Of a DNA stretch of 64,000 nucleotides, positions 53,686 to 64,000 are shown piece by piece. The stretch is taken from positions 16,079-80,078 of the forward strand of contig JAIWWG010000124.1 of the NCBI GenBank assembly GCA_025435555.1, in the 5' to 3' direction. Under the pieces are notes generated by a model. The model had not been told where the DNA came from. It saw only the letters and a program-made list of their open reading frames with translations, and made no database searches. Numbering within the stretch: position 1 is the first letter of the stretch; each line of letters opens with the position of its first letter. A program made the translations under genes and the position numbers. The DNA is from Chytriomyces cf. hyalinus JEL632 (Eukaryota > Chytridiomycota > Chytridiomycetes > Chytridiales > Chytriomycetaceae).

Positions 53686-56600
53686 TTATGAATCAGTTGA
53701 CCGTGAGTCTTCACTTTCAACAACATTCACTTGCCGATGATGCAGTCCATTTGAGCTGATGGGTCCATTGCCAAGTGCCGCATTGTAGTAAGGGTGAGAC
53801 ATAACCGCTGGGCCTTCAGATCCTGCTGGAACTCCCGAGGCGCCCATAAACGGCATAATCAGCCCAGGTGGGGGTGGACCTGGCATAATCAGACCAGGCG
53901 GTGCCATCATGTTCGGTGGAGGCATCATTCCCATCAATCCTGGTGGAGGAGGACCAGGCATGAAGAACGATGACCGACTTGGGTCCTGCATCATTGGTGG
54001 CATCACCATCGATCCGGACATGGCCGGCCCGCCAAAACGTTGCCCTCCATACAGGGAACCCGTCTCAGAGGCAGACGAACTTGCCAAAAACCGGGCACTG
54101 CCGCGCTTCATTTCATACAGCTGCGGGTCGCGCTCCATTTCAAGCCGTTCATGCTCTTGTCTACGAATCTTGACCCATTCACTCCATCGCTTCATGTTGA
54201 TACCCTTTCCATCAAACTCTCCCTCACGTGCACTATGATCGTGCCCAACGTCTTCTCCAGCGACTTTACGCGTAGCGCCCCAGGAAAAGTCATCAAAGTG
54301 CCAGAAGGCATAGGTTGGCAGGATAAAGTTCCAAACGGGCAAGGAAATGAGGTAAATCAACATCCAGAAGATGTAAATAGGACGGTTGGCCGTAAAGAGA
54401 ATCAGAATAGCCGGAAGACCCAAAATAATGGCCAGCAGAATCAGTGGTAGCTGAGTGTTGGCGTTTTTGTCAACAAGTGTGATAATAACAATGGTGATGG
54501 TGAACGTGATGGCTGCTGGAAGTACGACCGTTCCAACTAGCTCCATAAAAATAACAAACTATTTTGGAATGGAAGTAATATACAGTAAGATATACCACTC
54601 GATATAAAATGAGGCAACAAGAAGAATACACACCTGCATGGAAATGCAAAAAGTACCGCAGAGGTCTTTGACAAGCAGCAGTTCCATCAAGTTGTGGATG
54701 GTTGAGTTGATCCAACGACGACGCTGCGACAGCAGCACTCTGAAGGTGTCAGGAACCACCGTCTTGCAAATTGCTTGTGGAACAAACATCTGTGACAAAC
54801 GCACTTGTTAGCAATCAAAAGCAAAGGGTAAAATTCAAATCAAGTCGAACCATTCTACGCTTCGGGAAAGTTCTCAGCATCATAGTGGAGAGGAAACGAT
54901 CCTCTCCCAGCAACAGCAAGTTTTTCTTGTGCAGTGAGTCAACAATGTGCTCAGAGTATTCTTCGACGACGTCTGGGTTTGCGAGGATAGGCACCCAGTA
55001 GCCGTTAGGACCCTTTGGTGTCTTGATACGATACATAGAGAAGCATCCTGTATGAGGAAGTTAGTGCCGGGAAGCCCCATCATATAGCCAGAAACAAGAT
55101 CAAACCTGGAAGGCATGTGCAACCACCAAACACAGACTCGAAAGATTTTGTCATGTGGTGAGAAATAAAGTATTCGAACACTTGAATCATGGTAACCCAA
55201 GAGTCCCATTTGTTGGAGATTTTAGTTTCACCGCAGAGTCCCATGACACGATCATCCTTGAGCAAGCATGCAATCATGTGACTGAGTGCATCCGGGTAAA
55301 TTCTGGTGTCAGCATCCACCATGAGGACAGCCTCGTACTTTTCTGGGTTGACTCCGGTGATGGTGAACAGCTTGAAGAAAATGTCGAATTCCAACTCCGT
55401 CATACGGTCGTCAAACATGACCTTGGCCAAAAAGTTCATCAGCAGGACTTGCGAGTCACGCTTTCCACGGTTACCCGGTTTGGCAGCGGGCTTTTTTGGG
55501 TTGCGTTCCTCGTCATTTCCAACCTTTACAATGAGAATCATTGGAACACGACCTTCAGAGCGCTTCTTCAAAGTCCGCATGTGTGCGCCAGCTTCGCTGC
55601 CGACTCCCTCTGCGAGTTCATCCATTTCAATGCCCCCTGCGGAATCCTTGTCCTTCTTGTTAAATCGGGACTTTTTAGGTTTCTTGACGGGTGCAGGTTT
55701 AGGTTTTGGTTCCTTCTTGAATTTGTACCATCCAGCGTAGACTTTGGCGTAGTTTTTGCGGTTTGCTCCGTCGGCAATGGCAACATAACTGTAGGCTTCT
55801 GGGTCACCTCCGAGTTTTGGATCATCCTTCTGGAAACGCTCGTCCACTTCAATCATGTCAATCAGGATGTCGGGCGTTGTTTGGTTGTTGTCGGACCCTT
55901 TCACAATTCCATCCGCAACAACAAAGAGACACTTGTGCGTTCCAGGATAATAACTGTTGGCAATCGAGTCCAAGGTTCCTCGCAATGAGCCTTCTCCCTC
56001 AGAGTACGCAGTGACCATACACAGCGTGTGCATCAATGTGGGGTCGTTGAGAATTTCCGAAGTCTGTGCATCCAAGGAAGGACCATCAATTTCCATGAAA
56101 CCAAAGTTGGTAGCCCAGTTACGCGACGTGTCCAATTCATCACGGATAGCTTCACGCTGGTTTGCTGCAGAACGAGATCCAGAGAACACTCCAGCGGTGC
56201 TTCCAATTTTGACTGGCACCGACGAGGCACGATTCTGTTGGAATGCATTGCTGCTGGAAATGGCGCGAACCCCAAGCTGAGATTTTTCTTGGGCGCCAAG
56301 AGATGAGTCACCGGAAGAATCGTGCGTGTGCACGGACCCTGCCTGGTTTTGACCACCAAGTACATAGGATGCGAGGGCAGGGTTGTAGGGCTGGATGTCC
56401 CCTTCTAAATCTGGGCGGGGTTTGTTTGAGGTGAATCTGAACGAGGGCCCAGTTCTGTTGTCTCCAGAACGGTCCACTTCGCGACGACGTCTCTGCAAGT
56501 CTTCCATTGCACGGCGGTACGCCTTGTTGCTTCCCAAGCGCCAACCAATGACGTATGTGAAATAGAGGGCCAACACGAAACGGGCCAGCACGACTGCTAG

Positions 56601-58037
56601 AATAATGACCAACGAAATCCAGACAATGACTGAGGAGGCAAAGCAAGATGGGGTGATGGAGTCCACCACGGCAATCTTCAGGTAGTCAGACATGCATTGA
56701 CCCACTTGTAGCAGACCGGCACTTGCAAAAGCACGAGTTGCGTCTTTTCCAACATGGCTTTTAACGATCCTGGCAACATCGGGACCTGGAACATCCTGTC
56801 AATTACTTTGAAAAAAAAAAAAAAAAAAAGAGAGAGAGCAACGAACCAAAAATGCTGGAGTTGAATTTTGAATCGAAAAAAGGGGTTATGTCGAGGGCAA
56901 CGGTGCTGAAGATCATGACCTTTCTTCCCTTTGCAGCCATCTCAACAACATCATCGTAACCAGCCATGGCCATCGCTTGCGGCTTGAGGAGGGTGGTCAC
57001 ATTCACGTTGCCGTGACAGGCAAGAGGTCCTGTTGGGTTCGCCCGCGCTGTTGCGTTCTTCCAGTTGCTAACGACAGTCCTGTGCAACGCCAAGAATTAA
57101 TCAGACACGTTCATCACCATAATAACACAACTCACTGATTGGGCCAGATCTGAACACCCGTCCAAGGCACTGACGCCGTGCACGGGAACAGCGGCCACAC
57201 GTCCGTGTCGAAGGCGGCACACGCCCCGCTGCCTCGCTGGGGAGGGAACAGGAAGCCCATGTCAGCTCCGCTTATCACTTGGAACACGTCGTTGATGGTG
57301 TATCCATAAACGGTGGTGTGGTCAATACCGGCTCCCGGGTTAGGAGCGTAGAGTCGTCCATGGATTGCTACGTTCCCAGAAGTGTTGTTCATGTCCTTGA
57401 ACGGGAGGAAATTGTCCAATGACTTGGGACACACGACGACTTGGAAACCGAACGTCAAGAAACCCACAGCAGCCATCAGAACAAAGATGATGATGCACAG
57501 CGCCACTTTCTCTCGGTAAGCTTGCTGGACCAGAGGGTCTGGCTTGCCAAGACACTTTGAGATGAAAAAGGCAGGGATGCAGCACGTCAGAATCCACGAT
57601 GCATACACCCACGTATTCGTTTTGACTTCGTCCTTCTTCTTCTTTGTACGCTGTCTGCGGTTGAGGGAGTTGAGAACAGCCTCGGGGTCACTTGGCCGTC
57701 GATGAGGCTTTGTCAGTGTCTTCTTGCGGCTCAGCGAGACGTACTGCATTTGGTCGTAAGGACTCTCATGCTCCTTCTCGGGCATGGCGAGGGTTTGGTT
57801 GTTTGAGAGTGCCGACCCTTGCCCTTTCAATTGCAGATTAGACCGTGCACCATTGGTTCCATATCCATTAGCCGGTGGTAGTTTCCCGCCGACGGAACCG
57901 CTTGCAGGCATTGGAGACGGGGTGTAGGTGCGGAGCATGTCTGACAGATCCCCTGCATGGATGATCTCTTCTTCGTCCAGGAAGCCGTCGATCTGAGGGA
58001 GCGTTGGCTCGGGCAGGTGGCGGTCACCCTTTCCCAT
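53686..58037 (-). CDS. Class IV-type chitin synthase, 6 exons, 1346 aa
   Basis: Exons (minus): 58037-57136, 57079-56847, 56785-55106, 55047-54851, 54789-54634, 54558-53686. Disordered N-terminus, two membrane helices ([39 protein letters not shown]), an extracytosolic loop with a cytochrome-b5-like PVYV region, a third helix pair ([20 protein letters not shown]), then the glycosyltransferase-2 core: [66 protein letters not shown] and the product-binding QRRRW (residues 1026-1030). C-terminal helices and a Pro/Gly/Met-rich tail follow. No myosin motor domain, so not class V/VII. Makes cell-wall chitin from UDP-GlcNAc at the plasma membrane. Intron 2 has an 18-nt T run. Confidence 0.94.
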
Positions 58038-58306
58038 GTACGGAGTGTGTGGTTGTTGTTGTCTGAGGTGGTCGGAATGTACAGTGCTGAAGGAAGCGCT
58101 GGGGGGGTGTCAGTCCGCAACGGTTGTGTTCTAAATTGGTACTCTCAAACAGGGTTTGCAAAAAGGGTTTGGATGGAAATGAATTTACGCGCGAAACTGA
58201 ATTGGAAGCGACCTTAAACACTAGCAGAGAGACATCAGAACAGAGAAGAGAGGAGAAGCAGAATCAGAACATTATTGGTGATCATCACAGTGACAGTTTA
58301 CTCGTC

Positions 58307-58942
58307 CTACAACAGCACAAGCCTCATTTGCCGCCACTCCTGATCAGTGTACTCGCTTTTCGCATCTGCCCAGAGTTGTTGCGAGACCACGCAGGACAGG
58401 TCATCAAGCGCCCCACCTCCCCTGTTCACCACAGCTACGACCTCAATACGTGCTGCTAACGTGTTCATCCGGACCCCATGACACACGACTTTTAAAGCTG
58501 CCCGCCATTGCCCCTTTGATGCAAACTTGTCAGCCTTTTCCCAATCGCGAGCACATCGCTCCTTCACCGTGTCTCTGAAGACTCCAACTCGGACGGCTCT
58601 TTTCAACTCGCTTCGTTGCTTCGAGAACCGTTCCGACACCCAGACATGCGAGTCTGGCAGAAAGAGACTCAGCGTCGGCAGAAAGTCGCCCTGCTCAACT
58701 TCTTGCCAGAATTCTTCGACAGTCCTGATCGTGTAGTCGCAATTTTGGACGTGCGATGATCGCACTTTGGCGCACTTCCAGAGGACAACAAAAACATCAT
58801 AGTCCGACTTGTCAGTGTGTGTGCCCCAAACTCGGGAGCCAAACAAGAACGCAAATGCGACATTCGCACGCTCGATTCTTCCGCTCAATTGGAGCAGTTC
58901 AAGCAAGGTGTCCATGGGTTTTTTGAGTGTTGTTGTGGTCAA
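58307..58942 (-). CDS. Nucleotidyltransferase-fold protein, 211 aa
   Basis: Single exon. Near the N-terminus AFLFGSRVWGTHTDKSDYDV carries the GS(R)-x(n)-D-x-D signature of polymerase-beta-type nucleotidyltransferases (Gly-Ser of the fingers-like loop, then metal ligands in SDYDVFVV). The rest is helical, with KFASKGQWRAALKVVCHGVRM resembling the helical domain of MNT/KNTase-like proteins. In prokaryotes such proteins act with HEPN partners or as antibiotic transferases; in fungi scattered copies are of unknown role. It is the last host-like gene before the repeat-rich right end, so recent acquisition is possible but not shown. Substrate cannot be predicted. Confidence 0.72.
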   Translation of the reverse strand: MTTTTLKKPMDTLLELLQLSGRIERANVAFAFLFGSRVWGTHTDKSDYDVFVVLWKCAKVRSSHVQNCDYTIRTVEEFWQEVEQGDFLPTLSLFLPDSHVWVSERFSKQRSELKRAVRVGVFRDTVKERCARDWEKADKFASKGQWRAALKVVCHGVRMNTLAARIEVVAVVNRGGGALDDLSCVVSQQLWADAKSEYTDQEWRQMRLVLL

Positions 58943-59817
58943 GGCGTATTAAATAAAGTGTGGCTGTGCCGTGCTGCCGGATCGGTTTCTGGGCCCCGCT
59001 GGTGCTGCACACGCAATCCAACACAAACAAAGTGACCAGTCACCAAATCATTTAGTAGGGCCCCTTCATCGCGCTAAGCAAGAAATTCTGTCACAGGTAA
59101 GAGGAATCCAAGTTTTGAAGGGACTTGAAAGAGATGGCAAGGAAGAAAGGCTCATGGGTATGGCTGCACCGCAATTGACTGAAGCTTTTGGGCCATCATA
59201 TGATCTATAAGCTGCGGTCAGGAAAAGAACCAACACCAAAAGTGCGAAATAAAACGAAATGTTAACCCACATTTTCATGTGCATAAAAGGGGTTTTTTAT
59301 TTGTGTTCAAATTCGGATCCTGGAAGTGCTGGAGTTGTTGGAGTTGATAGCAGTGGTGGGAATGCGTCCACAAGCACCAAAACTCACAGGAGTGCAGGAG
59401 ACAGGAAGTTGAGGATTTCCGAGTATTTTGAGGGTGTTGTGAATGATTTGGAGTTGGAAAGTCATGCATTTTATACAGTTTTGGGTGGCACATCAATCTG
59501 TAATGCAGCCGGATCAGATAGGGATTTATCTGCACAAAAAACTAGGGTTAGCCATGAGTTCAAGCGATCCACCAATCAAAATGAATCAGACCAGTGAGAA
59601 TCATTGGACTGGAGGGCATGCACAGGAGCATGCTGCTGAACAGCCTGAAAAGAGGATATAAGAAGGAGTTTTTGTTTTAGTTTTCTCTTTAAGTTGTTAT
59701 CTCTGATCTGGCTGTGGACACAACTACTGTATTTAAGTTGTATAAATTCAAATATGTTATCAGTACCAGCTGACCTCATCTACGACTATAAACACTTCTT
59801 GCAAACATTCCTAAATC
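58943..59817. other. AT-rich, gene-poor stretch; possible LTR-like region
   Basis: No spliced host gene is recognisable. Short ORFs (e.g. 59259-59597 plus) lack homology cues. A TATA-like ATATAAGAAGG at 59656-59666 followed by A/T-rich sequence and TTATCAGTACCAGC (59757-59770), resembling an initiator-methionine-tRNA primer-binding site, suggests the 3' part of an LTR on the plus strand. The LTR ends were not found, so this is a weak inference. Confidence 0.3.
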
Positions 59818-60232
59818 ATGTCTGACTCTGATGGTGCTTATAAAGCAATCCCTGACTGTGATGCGACCTTGGCAAAGTGGCCTGTGTTCCGGCTCAAGTT
59901 CTGAACCAATTTGCTGCAAGATGCAAAGCAGTATTTCTCACATGGGTGCTTTGTGAGAGTGTTGATGATCCTTTGGTGCAAGAGGTTACCCGGGACCCAT
60001 CTGTGGCTTGGTTCTTGTCAGGATGATTCATCAAAATTCTGCCATTATCCCAGGTCATCCCAATGTCTTGCTGTGGGCTTATGAGTTGGGTGATGCAATT
60101 TTGGTGGCTGCTCTTGTGAGTAGCAGTTGTAAGAAGCATTATAGAAACCAGACTATTCAGGAGGGTATTGATTGGGCCACTGTGAAAGGGCATCAGATGG
60201 TTGTGAATGTTTTGTTAAATGTGAAGAAATAA
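59818..60232 (+). pseudogene. Broken ORF series, possible retroelement gag-like remnant
   Basis: An ATG at 59818 opens MSDSDGAYKAIPDCDATLAK and is followed by readable peptide in other frames: VLNQFAARCKAVFLTWVLCE with DDPLVQEVTRDPSVAWFL (about 59895-60025), then NVLLWAYELGDAILVAALVS to KGHQMVVNVLLNVKK and TAA (60232). The three pieces look like one protein interrupted by at least two frameshifts or a stop. Position after an LTR-like stretch suggests a gag-type protein, but no nucleocapsid zinc knuckle is seen. Family unknown. Confidence 0.4.
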
Positions 60233-60789
60233 ATAGAATAATTCTTTTTGTAAGTAACATATAAAGAATTATTGAACATGAGATTGATAAAAATAGATCG
60301 ATGCAAAATCCTTTTTAGCTTGCTATAAAGCTACAGCAATTTTTCTCCGTAATGCCTATAGCTGCCAATGCCATTTTAGCAGAACTAAAAATTTTCTCAA
60401 TATATTGTGCATTTGCTCCAAAAAAGAATTTTTGCAAGGATTACTCCCCCCCTAGCAACATGCTGCGCAAGTAAGTGACCAGCACCCAGACAAGTGATCG
60501 ATAAGCAGTTTGGCTATCAGGCAGATAAGAACACTCATTAGGTAAGTCCAGAGCTGCTTCTGGCAAACCATATTCATCAAACCAGCCTGAGCCACTCACA
60601 AATTGGCTCTACTGTCATCAGATCAGCTCCAGAGTGTGGCAGCCACAATGGACATTTTGGCAGTCACACAAAGTTTGGCGTTGGATGACACAAGTGGCTT
60701 GCAGATCTGTACAAAGTAAGACCAGTGCTACTGCTGGAAGAACCTAAAATACTGTTCCAGCATCAGTTTCACATCTGAATCAGTGCCTC
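60233..60789. other. AT-rich repeat-like remnant
   Basis: No intact ORF. Low GC, frequent stops in all frames. Lies between the broken ORF series and the 3' end of the Copia-like element and probably contains that element's truncated end or LTR, but no terminal repeat could be matched inside the window. Confidence 0.35.
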
Positions 60790-63700
60790 AGACATCATCA
60801 GACAACTAACCAAGCTTCTGTAAGGCGTGTCAGTTTCAGGTAGATTGGTATTTCTCTTCATGACTAGTCTAGAAGGTAGTGGGGTGTCTATTGGCTTACT
60901 GTCTTGCATGATGAACTGAAGTAGAACCTCTTGAAGAGCTCATTCTTGACTGATGTACAGTTTCTTGTTCTCCAAGTCACGTTTGACATGCATACCAATG
61001 TAGTTCTCCAAGTAGCCAAGATCTTCCACTTCAAACTCCTGCTTGAACATTTTCCAGAAGTCTTGAAGGATGGGACTGCTCTTGTCTCCAGCTGCTAACA
61101 CATCATCAACCCAGACTACAACCAGAACCAAATCCTTGTCCCAGCTGCCTTTGAAGAAGATGCATTGCTCATGCATGAGGGGCTTGAACCCATTCTTGAG
61201 CAGGAACTCAGCTAGTCATTTTCTCCAGGCACAGCCTGCTTGTTTTGTACCATAGAGAGCCTTGAGGAGCTGTGTTGTGGTTTGCCAGGAGGATTCAATT
61301 CTTCTTCAAACCCCTTGAATTGCTGCATGTAGACTTCTTCCTCAAGCTTGCTGTTCAGAAATGCGGCTCTAACGTCGCCTTGTTGAATGACCCAGCCTCT
61401 GGCATTGCAAATGACCAGAAAAATGCAAATGGCTTGTGCTTTTGCAACAGGAGCAAAAGTGTCGGTGAAATCAACCCCTTCAATCTGAGTGAACCCTTTG
61501 GCAACACCGCTAACCTTGAAGGTACTGTCTTTCTTGATGTTTGGAAACAGCTTGCTCCCAATTGCCTTTTTCCCTGGTGGCAGATCAACCAGCTCGAAGG
61601 CATTGAAGTGCTTGACGTTGGTCAACTCCTTTTCAACGGCTGCTTTCCATTTCTGAGCATCTGGACCTTGCAAAGCTTGATCCATGGTCAAAAACGCATA
61701 ATGGATGCTGTTCCTGTTGTCCAGCTTCCACCATTCACCTGGAGGACGTCTATTTCTCTTGGGACACAGTGAAGGTGATCTATCTTACTGTCCATCATCC
61801 TCAGAACTACTGTTTTGAGTTTCTTGAACTGGTTCTGGCACCGTTAGAGATTCTGGCACTGGGATATCGTCTTCAGAGTCAGAATCATCAGATTCAAGAG
61901 CTGTTTGCATTCCAGAGTTGCTTGATCCAATGGCGCAATTTCTGACATTTTCGCATTTTGATTGGTAGCTCCCTCATCCCAAGTGACACTGGTGGCAACG
62001 ACCTCACGTTGGTTATCCAAGAGCATGCGGTATGCACTGCCATAGTTCTTATAAAGCAGAAATTGTCCTGGGAGACTCCTGGGATCAAGTTTGTGACTTC
62101 CACCAGTTTTCTCAACTGGGACCTTGTTGAATATCAGTTTCAAGTGATGGAGCACTGTTTACTTCAATAAAGGTTAATTCTCCCTGATTCATCTCTTATT
62201 CTCTACTGCAGATAAAGAAGAGTCACACGCCTCACCATTCCACCAACCTCAATACATATGGGCATGAAGTATGACATTGAGTAGGGTAAACGTCTAGTAG
62301 ATACTATAACGAGGGATGAATACACGAATACTCGTATTCTATAAAGGGTGCAGACTTGTAGATGACAATAGCTTATTCTATTACATGATTTCAACTATTC
62401 TTGCTCTGATCAAGCATAAACATGGTTGGAAAGCAAATACTTGGAATTTATATGATTCTGGCATAGCTGTTAAGGTTCGCAACCACAGACCCACAGGTCA
62501 CTGGTTCAACCTACACTGCTGCCAACTTCATGCAGCTTTCTTCTGATCTTTATAGGGAAATAAGCAGAAGAAGAGGAAATAGAAATCATCTTAGACAAGT
62601 ATTCTATTACCACTTTTGTATGACTAATCTGTCAAGCCAGTCAAGCAATTAATCAATAACCTTACCCATTGTGGCAGATATTGATTATAATTGCCAAGCC
62701 TTTGCTGTCAGCCCAGTTCTGATTAATGAATCAGCCTGAAAACTGATTTGTGAGCAATGACTCACTTTTTCAGCAAATTAAAACTGGAAAATGACAAGTG
62801 AGTGATTTCACATCCATAATGACTTTTCTGACTGAAAATCTGAATTATGACAAATAAAATGGAAAAAAAAGTGGCTGAGAAGTGAAATTGAAGAAAGCCT
62901 AATTAGATTTTATGGGAGACAAACATGTATATAAGGAGAGCTGTTTTGATGTGTTGTGATTCACCCTTAAGATAATAAATACTTATCAGCCCAAGTTCAA
63001 AACCAAACAGACCTTGACCCAACAGCAACTACCAAACACTCTAAGCATGGAAACATCAGGTTTGACATCTGTGAACTCTTCCACACAGGTAGCACACTTG
63101 TCTGGAGCCATGCTTCTGATGGCAACAAAGGTGGTAGTCAAAATTGCATCTGGCCAGTAGCTCTTTGGTAGACTGCTCTAAATCAGTGTGGTTCTTGCCA
63201 GGGTGGTAATTACGTAATTTGTGACCTCTGCGGTACTATTCTGCTCATGTTCATATGGCACAGTGATCTGTTGCTCAATGCCATGCTTGCCACAGTAAGC
63301 CTTGAAATGACCCAGAGTCAGTTCCTTTTCACCTCCATGTCTAAAGCCTTTACCTTGCAGCCTGTGACTCGCTCAGCCCATGGTAGCCAGTTTTTGATGA
63401 CTTCAACAATGTCCTGGCTGGACTTCTGCTTCATTGGCAACATGAACTGCATGTTTGAATGATCATCAGTCATTCCAAGTACTGCTAGCTTGCCATGTCA
63501 ACCAGGAATGTTCACAATGTTGAAATCTAGATGCAACAGATCCATTGGATGTTTAGCGTGTGGATTTCCAGTTGGAGAGAAGACCTTACGTTGTGCTTCC
63601 CCCAGATTGCATGCTTCACAGGTGCCATGGTCATGTGAGTTTTTCCCAAAGCTCATTCCATGAACATGTTGAGCCACTTGCTTCAAAGTAGAGTAACCAA

Positions 63701-64000
63701 TATGGCAAAATCGTTGATGCCACAGCTTGTCAGCAACCAAATACGCATTATTTGGAGTTGTAGCTTCCAGGACCTGCCATTTCATGATCCAGCAATCGCA
63801 AACGTAGTTGGATATGAAGATCATGTTTCCCTTGTGCTTGAAAGTGGTCACACCGTTCAGGCAGTGTTCCTCAATACCCTTCTTGTCCAATTGCGCAGTG
63901 GAAAGAAGATTGACCTTCATCTTAGGGACATGAAACACCTCCTGAAGAGTGATAGTGTTTCCCTCAGAAGTCTTGCAGGTGATGCTTCCAACACCTTGAA
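60790..64000 (-). mobile_element. Degenerate Copia-type LTR retroelement pol, running off the right edge
   Basis: Reading leftwards on the minus strand: VGSITCKTSEGNTITLQEVF and LWHQRFCHIGYSTLKQVAQH with CEACNLGEAQRK (GAG-pre-integrase zinc region, 64000-63500); integrase core remnants (LLHLDFN, NMQFMLPMKQKSSQDIVEVI, FKAYCGKHGIEQQ, WPDAILTTTFVAIRSMAP, MLRVFG; 63520-63010); LDPRSLPGQFLLYKNYG (~62090); reverse transcriptase (61690-60800) with DVRAAFLNSKLEEEVYM, VVWVDDVL catalytic motif and a terminal PYRSLV. The frame is broken by a TGA after NIPG (63498), a frameshift near 63310 and other stops, and by an inserted 885-bp element. Domain order integrase before reverse transcriptase is Copia-type. 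Not functional in this copy. Confidence 0.88.
62120..63014 (+). mobile_element. Solo-LTR-like insertion (885 bp) with 5-bp target duplication
   Basis: Insertion at 62125-63009 flanked by exact direct repeats GACCT (62120-62124 and 63010-63014). The element begins TGTTGAATATC and ends CCAAACA, i.e. TG...CA ends with TGTT/AACA inverted termini. Near its right end are TATATAAGG (62928-62936) and AATAAA (62974-62979), fitting an LTR promoter and polyadenylation signal in plus orientation. It contains no long ORF. Removing it with one GACCT copy restores continuous reading of the surrounding minus-strand pol between WVKV and PVEK, so the boundary is well fixed. Interpreted as a solo LTR left by recombination of a younger retroelement. 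Confidence 0.8.

Noticed and set aside
56785-56805. Chitin synthase exon 3 start at 56805 (after CAAAG)
   Set aside because: That acceptor shifts the frame; the acceptor CCAG at 56786-56787 keeps phase and joins family sequence.

Overview
The window looks like nuclear DNA of an early-diverging, probably zoosporic (chytrid-like) fungus. Fungal markers are a class IV-type chitin synthase, BUB2, BUD6, SEY1 and LCB1. Genes are dense, about one per 2-3 kb on both strands, and nearly all are cut by short GT-AG introns (mostly 46-100 bp) with CTGAC/CTAAC-like branch sites and pyrimidine-rich acceptors. Two genes unusual for Dikarya, a TRIM37-like RING/B-box/MATH ligase and a SKA1 kinetochore protein, fit a flagellated lineage that keeps centrioles. 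The organism is an inference; no rRNA or tRNA gene was recognised. Exon joins were read by eye and checked for phase, splice consensus and protein-family continuity.

Layout. 1-16.4 kb: end of a Ser-rich protein, HIS6, an AN1 zinc-finger protein, a full-length 15-exon neurofibromin (RasGAP), BUB2 (TBC GAP of the mitotic exit pathway) and mitochondrial rhomboid protease PCP1. 16.7-26 kb: a large nuclear-looking protein with a duplicated Cys-rich module, a small unknown gene, and two C2H2 zinc-finger genes, one built from repeated 84-nt exons. 26.7-42.4 kb: a B12D/MLRQ-type small protein, a lipid-anchor-like WrbA flavoprotein, LCB1, SEY1, oligopeptidase B, a transmembrane protein disulfide isomerase, BUD6 and an unknown membrane protein. 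42.5-48 kb: TRIM37-like, kappa-class GST and SKA1. 48.4-51.7 kb: a tandem trio of unrecognised Ser-rich proteins sharing three motifs. 51.9-58.9 kb: HAM1, a basic unknown protein, chitin synthase and a nucleotidyltransferase-fold protein.

58.95-64 kb is a different landscape: AT-rich, no spliced host genes, short broken ORFs. It holds a degenerate Copia-type retroelement on the minus strand running off the right edge. That element is split by an 885-bp LTR-like insertion with TG...CA ends and an exact 5-bp target duplication. Left of it lie a broken ORF series and a TATA-bearing LTR-like stretch.

Themes. Membrane and wall biogenesis: sphingolipid synthesis (LCB1), ER shaping (SEY1), ER folding (PDI), polarity (BUD6), chitin synthase. 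Small-GTPase and mitotic control: neurofibromin, BUB2, TRIM37-like, SKA1. These look like unlinked housekeeping genes in a compact genome rather than one cluster. The best candidate for an undescribed family is the tandem trio at 48.4-51.7 kb.
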